Shown piece by piece: positions 44,764-53,395 of a DNA stretch of 64,000 nt. Position numbers and translations under genes: made by a program. The first letter of the stretch is position 1; every line of letters begins with the position of its first letter. The stretch spans positions 1-64,000 of the forward strand of contig NZ_BCWB01000017.1 of the NCBI RefSeq assembly GCF_001592045.1, read 5' to 3'. A model generated the notes under the pieces. The model saw only the letters and a program-made list of their open reading frames with translations. It searched no databases and was not told the origin of the DNA. The stretch comes from Thermobifida fusca NBRC 14071 = JCM 3263. Its GTDB lineage: Bacteria > Actinomycetota > Actinomycetes > Streptosporangiales > Streptosporangiaceae.

Positions 44764-46164
44764 ATGGCGAAATCCCCCGCCGCCCGGAAGGGCGGCCCTC
44801 CGGTCGCTGTCGCGGTGACCGCGGCCCTCGCCCTGCTGATCGCGCTCCTCTCCCCCGGAGTCGCGCAGGCCGCCGGTCTCACCGCCACAGTCACCAAAGA
44901 ATCCTCGTGGGACAACGGCTACTCCGCGTCCGTCACCGTCCGCAACGACACCTCGAGCACCGTCTCCCAGTGGGAGGTCGTCCTCACCCTGCCCGGCGGC
45001 ACTACAGTGGCCCAGGTGTGGAACGCCCAGCACACCAGCAGCGGCAACTCCCACACCTTCACCGGGGTTTCCTGGAACAGCACCATCCCGCCCGGAGGCA
45101 CCGCCTCCTTCGGCTTCATCGCTTCCGGCAGCGGCGAACCCACCCACTGCACCATCAACGGCGCCCCCTGCGACGAAGGCTCCGAGCCGGGCGGCCCCGG
45201 CGGTCCCGGAACCCCCTCCCCCGACCCCGGCACGCAGCCCGGCACCGGCACCCCGGTCGAGCGGTACGGCAAAGTCCAGGTCTGCGGCACCCAGCTCTGC
45301 GACGAGCACGGCAACCCGGTCCAACTGCGCGGCATGAGCACCCACGGCATCCAGTGGTTCGACCACTGCCTGACCGACAGCTCGCTGGACGCCCTGGCCT
45401 ACGACTGGAAGGCCGACATCATCCGCCTGTCCATGTACATCCAGGAAGACGGCTACGAGACCAACCCGCGCGGCTTCACCGACCGGATGCACCAGCTCAT
45501 CGACATGGCCACGGCGCGCGGCCTGTACGTGATCGTGGACTGGCACATCCTCACCCCGGGCGATCCCCACTACAACCTGGACCGGGCCAAGACCTTCTTC
45601 GCGGAAATCGCCCAGCGCCACGCCAGCAAGACCAACGTGCTCTACGAGATCGCCAACGAACCCAACGGAGTGAGCTGGGCCTCCATCAAGAGCTACGCCG
45701 AAGAGGTCATCCCGGTGATCCGCCAGCGCGACCCCGACTCGGTGATCATCGTGGGCACCCGCGGCTGGTCGTCGCTCGGCGTCTCCGAAGGCTCCGGCCC
45801 TGCCGAGATCGCGGCCAACCCGGTCAACGCCTCCAACATCATGTACGCCTTCCACTTCTACGCGGCCTCGCACCGCGACAACTACCTCAACGCGCTGCGT
45901 GAGGCCTCCGAGCTGTTCCCGGTCTTCGTCACCGAGTTCGGCACCGAGACCTACACCGGTGACGGCGCCAACGACTTCCAGATGGCCGACCGCTACATCG
46001 ACCTGATGGCGGAACGGAAGATCGGGTGGACCAAGTGGAACTACTCGGACGACTTCCGTTCCGGCGCGGTCTTCCAGCCGGGCACCTGCGCGTCCGGCGG
46101 CCCGTGGAGCGGTTCGTCGCTGAAGGCGTCCGGACAGTGGGTGCGGAGCAAGCTCCAGTCCTGA
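44764..46164 (+). CDS. cel5A: Endoglucanase Cel5A (E5), CBM2-GH5
   Basis: 466-residue secreted endo-beta-1,4-glucanase. Signal peptide to about residue 36 (SPGVAQA), CBM2 cellulose-binding domain about 37-140 with exposed Trp residues and a Cys pair, Pro/Gly/Thr linker, then the GH5 barrel. Acid/base Glu is in IANEPNG and nucleophile Glu in FVTEFGTE; DWHILTPGD is also typical. Cleaves internal bonds of cellulose and feeds cellodextrins to CebEFG. GGAGGA lies just before the ATG. Matches the T. fusca E5 sequence as I recall it. Confidence 0.96.
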   Translation: MAKSPAARKGGPPVAVAVTAALALLIALLSPGVAQAAGLTATVTKESSWDNGYSASVTVRNDTSSTVSQWEVVLTLPGGTTVAQVWNAQHTSSGNSHTFTGVSWNSTIPPGGTASFGFIASGSGEPTHCTINGAPCDEGSEPGGPGGPGTPSPDPGTQPGTGTPVERYGKVQVCGTQLCDEHGNPVQLRGMSTHGIQWFDHCLTDSSLDALAYDWKADIIRLSMYIQEDGYETNPRGFTDRMHQLIDMATARGLYVIVDWHILTPGDPHYNLDRAKTFFAEIAQRHASKTNVLYEIANEPNGVSWASIKSYAEEVIPVIRQRDPDSVIIVGTRGWSSLGVSEGSGPAEIAANPVNASNIMYAFHFYAASHRDNYLNALREASELFPVFVTEFGTETYTGDGANDFQMADRYIDLMAERKIGWTKWNYSDDFRSGAVFQPGTCASGGPWSGSSLKASGQWVRSKLQS

Positions 46165-46200
46165 TGTGCAGCGCGGTGGCTGCGCGCCCCTGAGCACAGC

Positions 46201-46235
46201 AAGCGGCCCGCGAGGCTCAGCCCCGCGGGCCGCTT
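46201..46235. terminator. Terminator between convergent cel5A and man5A
   Basis: Perfect 12-bp GC-rich stem (46201-46212 with 46224-46235), 11-nt loop, followed by CTCTCC on the plus strand. Can serve both genes. Confidence 0.75.
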
Positions 46236-46275
46236 CTCTCCGTGGTTCCTCCCCCGTGGGGATGAGCGGAGAGGA

Positions 46276-47637
46276 TCAGCGAGCGGTGCAGCTCAGCGTC
46301 AGCGAGCTAGGCGCGTCGCCCGAGCCGATGAAGCCGAACGTGGCGGACTGTCCCGCACCCAGCTGGCCGTTGTAGGACAGGTTGCTGGCCGTCACCGTGC
46401 TCGTGCCGCTGAAGCTGGCGTTCCAGCCGTGGGCCACGCTCTGGCCGCCGGGGAAGGTCCAGCTCACCTGCCACGAGGAGATCGCGGAGTCGCCCGCGGT
46501 GACCGTCACCTCGCCCTGGAAGCCGCCGCCCCAGCTGCCGATGGTGGCGTAGGTGGCGGTGCAGTCGCCCTCCGCGGGAGGCGGAGTCGGAGTCGGCTCC
46601 TCGGTCGGCTCTTCCGTCGGCTCCTCGGTCGGGCCCGGCTGGGAGCCGCCGAAGATCGTGGCCTCCTTGGCCGTGCTCGCAATACCGTTAGGGCCGTAGA
46701 AGATCCGCTCGCCCCACGGGCTCAGGTTGTCGCCGTCGAAGTTGTACACCATGTCGAGGTACTCGACTCCGCCGCCGTTGCCGCTCCACGACCAGCCGAT
46801 GTAGCCCAGCTTGAGCCGCTCGGCCTCGGCCATGATCGTGTCCTCGTCGGGGTTGCCGTCGGAGTGGTCGTGGCCGAACTCGCCGATGATGAGCGGCAGG
46901 CCCGCGTTGACGAAGTGCTCCAGGTAGCTGGTGATCGTGGACGCCTGGGAGTAGACGCCGTACATGTGGATCGAGAAGACGGTGTTGCCGGTGGGGTCGC
47001 TGGCGTACACCTGGTCGGCGTTGTTCCGCATGGTGTTCGTCCAGTCCTGGCCCCAGTTGGGGGCGTCCACCACGAGGGTGTGCTCGAATCCGGCGGCGCG
47101 CAGCCGCTGGATGGCGGCGGAGGTGTCCGACGCCCAGCGGGCGACGGTCGCGGAGTCGTTGCCGTAGGGCTCGTTGCCGATGTTGATGAGGACATAGTCC
47201 TCCTCGCCCTGGAGCACGCTCTTCAGCTCGATCCAGTAGTCGACGGCCTGGTCGAGCGTGGAGGCCCCGCTCTGCTCGCCGTAGCCGGTGGTGTCGTGCA
47301 CCTCCAGCATGCAGATAAGGCGGTTCTGCTTGCACAGGGAGATGACGTTGGCGACGTCAGAAGGACCGTTCTTGCTCCACCGGACACCGTTGCTCAGCAC
47401 CACCCGGACGGTGTTGGCGCCGTGCGACTTGATGTCGGCGAACGCCTGGGTGTGCTGGGGGTACCAGTTGTGGGGGTGGCTGACGCCACGGATGATGAAC
47501 TCCTGGCCGTTGGCCTCATACAGGCGGCCGTTCTTGACGTGGAGCCCGGTGGCCGCGTTCGCCGGCTGCGTGAGGGCAAAGACGGACGCCAGCAGCGCAA
47601 GGACGGTTGCTGCGGCGACCGCGAGACGTTTTCTCAT
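46276..47637 (-). CDS. man5A: Endo-beta-1,4-mannanase Man5A, GH5-CBM2
   Basis: 453-residue secreted mannanase. Signal peptide to about residue 28 (QPANA), mature start ATGLHVKNG, GH5 barrel with acid/base Glu in INIGNEPYG and nucleophile Glu in IIGEFGHD, a Thr/Glu/Pro repeat linker (TEEPTEEPTEEPTP), and a C-terminal CBM2. Domain order is the reverse of Cel5A. Attacks mannan and glucomannan backbones. The ATG at 47637 is chosen for its GAGGAAG site; 47649 is possible. Matches the T. fusca KW3 mannanase as I recall it. Confidence 0.96.
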   Translation of the reverse strand: MRKRLAVAAATVLALLASVFALTQPANAATGLHVKNGRLYEANGQEFIIRGVSHPHNWYPQHTQAFADIKSHGANTVRVVLSNGVRWSKNGPSDVANVISLCKQNRLICMLEVHDTTGYGEQSGASTLDQAVDYWIELKSVLQGEEDYVLINIGNEPYGNDSATVARWASDTSAAIQRLRAAGFEHTLVVDAPNWGQDWTNTMRNNADQVYASDPTGNTVFSIHMYGVYSQASTITSYLEHFVNAGLPLIIGEFGHDHSDGNPDEDTIMAEAERLKLGYIGWSWSGNGGGVEYLDMVYNFDGDNLSPWGERIFYGPNGIASTAKEATIFGGSQPGPTEEPTEEPTEEPTPTPPPAEGDCTATYATIGSWGGGFQGEVTVTAGDSAISSWQVSWTFPGGQSVAHGWNASFSGTSTVTASNLSYNGQLGAGQSATFGFIGSGDAPSSLTLSCTAR

Positions 47638-47731
47638 GGTCTTCCTCATCCAGGACTCTGCCGGTAGGCAGGGATGTACACGAGTGGATTACGCAGCCCC
47701 GCTTGCTTTTCCCTCCTGAGGCGCCGACGCC

Positions 47732-47761
47732 ACAATAGCCCTAGTGGTCCAGTTCACACAA
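47732..47761 (-). promoter_or_regulatory. man5A promoter
   Basis: Minus-strand TTGTGT (47756-47761) and TATTGT (47732-47737) with an 18-bp spacer. The -35 overlaps the proximal ManR-type operator. Confidence 0.55.
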
Positions 47762-47769
47762 CCGGTTCA
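47758..47769. promoter_or_regulatory. ManR-type operator of man5A, proximal
   Basis: ACAACCGGTTCA, overlapping the predicted -35. Confidence 0.75.
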
Positions 47770-47781
47770 GCCGTTTTCTGG

Positions 47782-47793
47782 TGAACCGGTTTT
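47782..47793. promoter_or_regulatory. ManR-type operator of man5A, distal
   Basis: TGAACCGGTTTT, 24 bp from the proximal copy. Confidence 0.78.
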
Positions 47794-48010
47794 TTATTCC
47801 GATAGATTGCCACAAACCATCTCTTATCATCTTTTTTCGCCATTTCTCTCTTCCCCCGCTGTGAGCTGCGAAAACACCAAAACTTCCGCGGATGACACCC
47901 GGGAAACCGACAGTTTTCTCCGTTTCCCAGCATTTCTCCGGTCAGCAAGCGACCATGGAGAACAGGGAGGCCGGCGGATCACCCGCCGGAGGAGGAGAGG
48001 AAGGAATCGG
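47794..48010. other. AT-rich leader region before the protease-hydrolase gene
   Basis: The man5A/protease-hydrolase divergent gap totals about 370 bp with the operators above. This part is unusually AT-rich near 47794-47900 and may hold the plus-strand promoter. A 64-codon minus-strand frame here is judged noise. Confidence 0.45.
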
Positions 48011-50044
48011 ATGGACGTTCCTTACCGGATCACCGTGGAACGGCGGTGGCAGGAACAGCGCGCCGCACAGCGGTTCACGGACACTGCCCGGAACCGGGCC
48101 CGGCTCCAGCAGCTCCAACAGCGCACCGGCATCCTCATCCACGACACCTTCGACCAGATCAAAGCGCGGGCAGAACGCCTCGCCGCACTCCACCGCGCCC
48201 CCGCACCCCCCGCCACCGCCGCCGACCCCGCGCAACGGCACCGGATCTACCAGCGCATCATCGGGGACGCCAACCAGTTGCAGTCCGTCGCCTTTCTCTA
48301 CCGCGGGGCGCGCGCCGCGGCCTCAATCGCCCGGCTCATCCTGCTCCACCACGGCAGGGAACTCCCCTACGGCACCGGATTCCTCGTCGCCCCCGAACTC
48401 CTCCTCACCAACCACCACGTACTCACCGCCCCCGAGACCGCAGAACAGGTCGTCGCCGAATTCGCCGCCGAAGTCGACGCAGACCTGCAGCCCCGCGTCC
48501 CCGTGCGCTACCGCCTCGACCCGGACACGCTCTTCCTCGCCGACCGGGAACTCGACTTCGCGCTCGTCCGCGTCCACCCCGGCCCCGACGGCAGCCCACC
48601 CGGCGACGTCTTCGGCTGGAACCCGCTGTTGCGCACCCAAGGAAAAGTCGTGGCCGGAGAACCGGTCAACCTCATCGGCCACCCCCGCGGACGCCTCAAA
48701 GAAATCGCGGTCCGCGACAGCCGACTCCTCCAGCAGACCGACGACTTCCTCCAGTACTCCGCGGACACCGAACCCGGCAGCTCCGGGTCGCCCGTCTTCA
48801 ACGACCAGTGGGAAGTCGTGGCGCTCCACCACTCCGCTGTGCCGCGGCGCGACGCCCGCGGACAGCGGCTGCGCATCGACGGCACCCCGCTGCGGCCCGG
48901 CGACCCCGACTCGGTCGCCGCCTGGCTCGGCAACGAAGGCACCCGGGTCAGCTCCATCCTGGACTTCCTCGCCACGCTCGACCTGCCCCCGGCCCAGCGC
49001 GAACTGCTCGCCACCCTCGGCCCCGCATCCGGTCTCGCCGGGGAGACCGCAGCCAGCGCGGGACCGTACTGGGAACGCCACCGCTCCTCCCGGCCCACCG
49101 GAACCGGGCTGCGCGGCAGCAGCGCCCCCGACGACATCCACCTCGTCTTCCTCCACGGCCGCGGTCTGGCCGGAGAAGACCCCGCACGGCTACGCGCCAC
49201 GTGGACAGCCGCACTCAACTCAGGGCTGCTCGCCGCCCGACTGCCCACCATCTCCCCCGAAACAGTGTGGTTCCCCTACTACGGGGACCTGCTCGCCGAA
49301 CTCACCGTGGACGCGGCAGACACCGAAGCCACCACCACCGCGGAAACACTCGCCCCCGTCCTCGACGAGCCCCGCGCGATCTACACCTCGCTCCTGGAAC
49401 AGGCCGCGCTCCGCTCCGGGATGCCCGCCGAACTCGTCCACGGGAACACCGACCATGAAGGCGGCTCCGCGCTCGGCCTGCTCTCCCCGCTCACCAGCCG
49501 CCTGCAGCGGCAGTTGAGCTGGGTGGCAGCCCGCAGCGGCCTCGACGAAACCCTCATCGCCCTCTTCCTGCGGGACGTCGCCGCCTACCTGGGCGACCAG
49601 GACGTGAAAACCGCGATCCTCGACCAGGTCGCCGCCGCCCTCCCGCAGAGCGGGCAGGCCGTCATCGTCAGCCACAGCCTCGGCACCGTCGTAGCGGTCG
49701 ACCTGCTCAGCCGGGCCCGCCCCGACATCACCGTGCCGCTGCTCGTCACCATGGGCAGCCCGCTCGGACTCGACGCTGTCTACACCCGGGTCCTCCTCCA
49801 GCCGCCGCGCCGCCCCGACCGGGTCACGGCATGGCTCAACGCGTGGACCCCGGCGGACGCCACCACCATCGGCTGCCCGCTGACCCCCGTGTGGGGGCCG
49901 GGGCTCGTGGAAGTCGTCACCGCCAACTCGCGGCGGCGCCCCCACGACGTCGAGGAATACCTGCGCCACCCCCAGGTGGCCGCCCCCGTCGCCGAAGCCC
50001 TCCACCCGGACGGAGTACCCGCCCCGCCGGGACTGGCCGCATAA
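48011..50044 (+). CDS. Trypsin-like serine protease fused to an alpha/beta-hydrolase domain
   Basis: 677 residues with no signal peptide, so apparently cytoplasmic. An N-terminal helical stretch rich in Arg/Gln (1-90) precedes a trypsin-like domain whose triad can be read: His in LLTNHHVL (about 137), Asp in DFALVRV, Ser in EPGSSGSPVF (about 259). After a linker the C-terminal half has an alpha/beta-hydrolase pattern: HLVFLHGRGL near 375 and the nucleophile elbow VSHSLGT near 555, with VTMGSPLGLD after it. ATG with AAGGA five bases upstream. Function unknown. Domain pairing resembles effectors of conflict systems, but no partner is adjacent. Confidence 0.75.
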   Translation: MDVPYRITVERRWQEQRAAQRFTDTARNRARLQQLQQRTGILIHDTFDQIKARAERLAALHRAPAPPATAADPAQRHRIYQRIIGDANQLQSVAFLYRGARAAASIARLILLHHGRELPYGTGFLVAPELLLTNHHVLTAPETAEQVVAEFAAEVDADLQPRVPVRYRLDPDTLFLADRELDFALVRVHPGPDGSPPGDVFGWNPLLRTQGKVVAGEPVNLIGHPRGRLKEIAVRDSRLLQQTDDFLQYSADTEPGSSGSPVFNDQWEVVALHHSAVPRRDARGQRLRIDGTPLRPGDPDSVAAWLGNEGTRVSSILDFLATLDLPPAQRELLATLGPASGLAGETAASAGPYWERHRSSRPTGTGLRGSSAPDDIHLVFLHGRGLAGEDPARLRATWTAALNSGLLAARLPTISPETVWFPYYGDLLAELTVDAADTEATTTAETLAPVLDEPRAIYTSLLEQAALRSGMPAELVHGNTDHEGGSALGLLSPLTSRLQRQLSWVAARSGLDETLIALFLRDVAAYLGDQDVKTAILDQVAAALPQSGQAVIVSHSLGTVVAVDLLSRARPDITVPLLVTMGSPLGLDAVYTRVLLQPPRRPDRVTAWLNAWTPADATTIGCPLTPVWGPGLVEVVTANSRRRPHDVEEYLRHPQVAAPVAEALHPDGVPAPPGLAA

Positions 50045-50074
50045 CCGGGGGACACGGTCCCGCAGGGCAGGCGG

Positions 50075-51298
50075 CTACGGCAGCGCCTCGGTGGCAAGGC
50101 ACGGGCTGCGGCCCGCGGCATCCAATGCCGCCGCACAGCACGCGTCGACCTCGCGGGCCACGGTCTCCCACGAAAACCGGGCCGCGGCCCGGTCCGCCCC
50201 GGCGATCCCGTAGCTTTCCGCGGCCACCACATCGTGCAGCAGCGACCGCAACCGGACCCCGAGCGCGCGCGGATCCCGGGGCGGCACGAGCACCCCCGTG
50301 ATCTCGTGCACCACCGTGTCGCGGTGGCTCCCCGCATCCGAAGCGACCACGGGAATGCCGCAGGCCATCGCCTCCACAGTGCTCATCCCGCACGGTTCGT
50401 CCCACGGCACGTTGACGACCACGTCGGCGGAGCGCAGCAGGGCCGGGACCTCCCCGTGCGGGACACGGCCCAGGAAGCACACCCGATCCGCCACACCGAG
50501 GCGCCGGGCGAGCCGGTGCAGGCGTACCGCCTCGGGATCGGTGCGCACCGTGGACGCCTCTGGCCCCCCAACAACCACCAGTTCAGCGTCGGGCACGGCG
50601 GGCAGGGCCCGGATCGCTGTCTCCACCCCTTTCCGGGGCCGCAACTGGCCCAGGGTGAGGATCCGCGGCCGCTCCCCGCGGGGCGCCCGCGGCCCCTCCG
50701 GGGTGAAACGCGCCACGTCAACCCCGCACGGCACCACTCTGATTCGGGCAGCAGCCACCCCCCACGAGCGGAGCTCCCGCTGCTCCGCCGTCGACGTGGC
50801 GATGAGCAGCGTGGCCTGCGCGGCCACCGACCGTTCCAGCGCGATCCGCCCGGCTGCCAGCGGATCCGCAGCTCCCCGGAACCGGCGGTAGGCGGTGCCG
50901 AGACCGTGGAAAGTCTGCACCACCGCGGTACCGCTGCCGCGGGCCGCCTCCACCGCCGCCATACCGCTCGTCCACCCGTAGGCGTGGACCACCTCAGGCA
51001 GCTCGCGAGCCCACGCCGCCCGCAACTCCTGCGCGAACTCGGGCAGGTGCGGCAGCAGGTCCTCGTCGCTGAGCGCGACAGCGGGCCCCGCCGCCAAGGG
51101 CCGGACCCGCACCCCCGGTCCCAGCACCACGTCCCCGGACATCCCTTCTGCAGTGCGGCGGGTGTAGACGACCACCTCGTGCCCGAGCCGGGCCAGTGCT
51201 GCGGAGAGTTCCGCGATGTAGACGTGCGGTCCGCCCACGTCTGCCCCGCCGAGCACAGCCAGCGGGCTAGCGGACGCGGAGACCATGGCGATCCTCAC
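50075..51298 (-). CDS. GT4-family glycosyltransferase
   Basis: 407-residue GT-B fold transferase. N-terminal ADVGGPHVYIAELSAALARLGHEV is the acceptor half. The C-terminal donor half has ILTLGQLRPRKGVE and the EX7E-type motif (EPCGMSTVEAMACGIPVV). Transfers a sugar from a nucleotide donor to a glycan or lipid. The GTG at 51298 is chosen for AGGAGGTG five to six bases upstream. Grouped with the GT9 genes as a small glycan-assembly cluster. Confidence 0.88.
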   Translation of the reverse strand: MRIAMVSASASPLAVLGGADVGGPHVYIAELSAALARLGHEVVVYTRRTAEGMSGDVVLGPGVRVRPLAAGPAVALSDEDLLPHLPEFAQELRAAWARELPEVVHAYGWTSGMAAVEAARGSGTAVVQTFHGLGTAYRRFRGAADPLAAGRIALERSVAAQATLLIATSTAEQRELRSWGVAAARIRVVPCGVDVARFTPEGPRAPRGERPRILTLGQLRPRKGVETAIRALPAVPDAELVVVGGPEASTVRTDPEAVRLHRLARRLGVADRVCFLGRVPHGEVPALLRSADVVVNVPWDEPCGMSTVEAMACGIPVVASDAGSHRDTVVHEITGVLVPPRDPRALGVRLRSLLHDVVAAESYGIAGADRAAARFSWETVAREVDACCAAALDAAGRSPCLATEALP

Positions 51299-51428
51299 CG
51301 TGTCACCTCCTGGAACAGCCGGTTCCCGTCGGCGTGGAACCGGGTGAGTCCTGGGTTGCGCGGAACGTGCTGCGGTGCCGCGCACGCACCGCGGCGTCTG
51401 CGCGCCGGGACGCGGGCCCCGGCCGGGG

Positions 51429-52832
51429 TCATCGCGCCCCCACGAACTCGTGGACGGCCTGCACCACCTCGTCGGCGGTCACCGAATTCAGGCAGGGGTG
51501 GCCGGGAACCGGGCAGGCGCGGGCCCGGCTCCCCGCGCAGCGGGCGTTCTGGTCGCCGAGCAGCCGCAGCCGGGTGCCGTAGGGCGCCCACGCCGAGGCG
51601 GGAACGACCGGGGCGAACAGGGACACCACCGGGGTCTGCACGGCAGCGGCCAAGTGGGCGGGGGCGGTGTTGCCGACCACGAGCACCGCGGCACGGTCCA
51701 CCACGTCGGCGAGCTCCGGCAGGCTGGTGCGCCCCGCCAGGTCAAGCGCCCCCGCTTCCGCGACGGCCGCGGCCTCCGCCTTGTCTTCGGCCGCACCGGT
51801 CACCACCACGCGGATCCCCTCAGCGGCCAGTTTCGCGGTGGCTTCCACGGCAAGCCGTACCGGCAGCCGCCGGGCAGGCGCCGACCCGCCCACGTGCACG
51901 GCCACATAGCCGTCCGGTCCGGTCAAGTCCGTCGTGTCCGGGAGCGGGCGGCGCACAGCGAGCCGACCCGAGTCACTGGCCCGCAGCCGGTAGCCGGCGG
52001 CTTCCACGAGCGACAGCAGACGCTCCGCTTCCGGCATCCCCTCGGGAACCTGGTGGTGCAGGTCGAGCAGGTTCCCCGGATCGTCCATGCTGATCGCGCC
52101 GATCCACGGCACCCCGGTCAGCCGGAGCAGCAGGGCCAGCGGCAGCGGGGACTGGTGGGCGGAGGTGAAGACCAGTGCAGCATCCGGACGGACCTCGCCG
52201 AGCGCGGCGCAGAACCCGAGCAGCTCCGGCCAGTACTCGCCGGGTTCCCTGTCCCTGGTCCACGGCGCACGCCACTCGATCACCCTGTCCACGCCGGGCA
52301 GCATCCGGGCTGCGGCGCTGCCCCGCGGATCCGTCAGCATGACCACCCGCTGCGCGCTCCCCGCCACCGCTCTGACCGCGGGACCGGACAGGAGCACTTC
52401 GCCGCTGCTGTCCAGACACGCGACCAGCACCGTGGGACGGCGCTGGGTCGGTTCGAACGCCGCTGCCACACTGTGCGGCAGGAAGGCAGGGCACGGTGGA
52501 CGGGTGTGCCCGCGTGCCTGCGGCGGGGTCCGCCGCCGATCCGGCGGCGCGGACGGAGGGCGGGCCCGGGTCACCGTCAACGAATTCTCTGGCCGCCGCT
52601 GGATGCCAGCAGGGCGGTGCGGGTACGAGGTCAACCACGTGGCGGACACCAGACTTGTCCCTCCGCTCTTCCGGGATAGGTGCGTGGCGAACGGCAGCCG
52701 CACGGCGTCGGCCAGGGCGGCCGCGGTCGGCGGTGCGGCGTCGAGTCCCGACGTCGGCCAGGGGACCGGGTCCAAGGGCGGGCGGGGGCGTCCCGCCGTG
52801 GGCACGACCACCGAATGCGTCGGCTCCGGCAT
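51429..52832 (-). CDS. GT9-family (heptosyltransferase-like) glycosyltransferase with unusual N-terminal extension
   Basis: 467-residue frame. Homology to GT9 begins near residue 130 (RPTVLVACLDSSGEVLLSGPAVRAVA) and includes VAVHVGGSAPARRLPV and VVGNTAPAHLAAAVQTPVVSLF. A C-terminal Cys-rich stretch (CAGSRARACPVPGHPC) resembles many GT9 proteins. The only start with a strong site (GGGAGG, 6 bp) is the ATG at 52832, giving a start MPEPTHSVVVPTAGRP reminiscent of GT2 transferases and then a Pro/Arg-rich stretch without GT2 catalytic motifs. A shorter GTG start at 52469 would give a normal-length GT9 of 346 residues but has no site. Confidence 0.7.
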   Translation of the reverse strand: MPEPTHSVVVPTAGRPRPPLDPVPWPTSGLDAAPPTAAALADAVRLPFATHLSRKSGGTSLVSATWLTSYPHRPAGIQRRPENSLTVTRARPPSAPPDRRRTPPQARGHTRPPCPAFLPHSVAAAFEPTQRRPTVLVACLDSSGEVLLSGPAVRAVAGSAQRVVMLTDPRGSAAARMLPGVDRVIEWRAPWTRDREPGEYWPELLGFCAALGEVRPDAALVFTSAHQSPLPLALLLRLTGVPWIGAISMDDPGNLLDLHHQVPEGMPEAERLLSLVEAAGYRLRASDSGRLAVRRPLPDTTDLTGPDGYVAVHVGGSAPARRLPVRLAVEATAKLAAEGIRVVVTGAAEDKAEAAAVAEAGALDLAGRTSLPELADVVDRAAVLVVGNTAPAHLAAAVQTPVVSLFAPVVPASAWAPYGTRLRLLGDQNARCAGSRARACPVPGHPCLNSVTADEVVQAVHEFVGAR

Positions 52833-53395
52833 CTCCACCCTCCCGGTCAGCACGCGCGCAGCTTCCTCCAGGACGGCTCCGCCCCCGCGTGGGGTGATCC
52901 GGCGGTGCGGGCCCGCCGTCGCCGCGGGACAGGGCTGGACGCCCGGGACGCGGGGTGCGGTGCGGCTGCGGCGCGGGGCCCGCGGCGGCACTGTGCTGCC
53001 GGGGTGCCCGGCCCGGCTGTGGTGCCGCTGGCATGCGCGGCGGCCGAGCTGTGACGAACAGCAGCAACACCGATCAACCGCATCAGGTCGTCCCCTCCCG
53101 CCTCGGAGCAGGCCATTGACTACCAAGAGAAACGCTTCTTAAACACTACGTCGTCAACCCTGGCAAACCGGGGATTTCGGGGTGTGCCGGGACGAGCGGT
53201 GCCGCCGCGTGCCTCCTACGGCAGGGGACGGACAGGCCGGGACGGGAAGAGCAGTCTGATCGAGGCGGGGCGGAAGAGGGGTGCTCCCGGCCGACAGGCC
53301 GGGCGGGGCCCGGTGGTGCGAGGCGTTCGACGACGCCCCGCACCCGGATGCGGGCATGCTGGCCGCGGGAAACTCTTAGGCTCCCCGGGCAGCGG
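52833..53395. other. Non-coding stretch upstream of the GT9 gene
   Basis: About 560 bp with only Pro/Arg/Ala-rich shadow frames. An AT-richer segment at about 53120-53165 may hold the GT9 promoter. No gene or RNA recognised. Confidence 0.4.

Noticed and set aside
47754-47948. 64-codon minus-strand frame MLTGEMLGNG...
   Set aside because: It covers the ManR-type operators and the AT-rich leader, has no ribosome-binding site and no recognisable homology.
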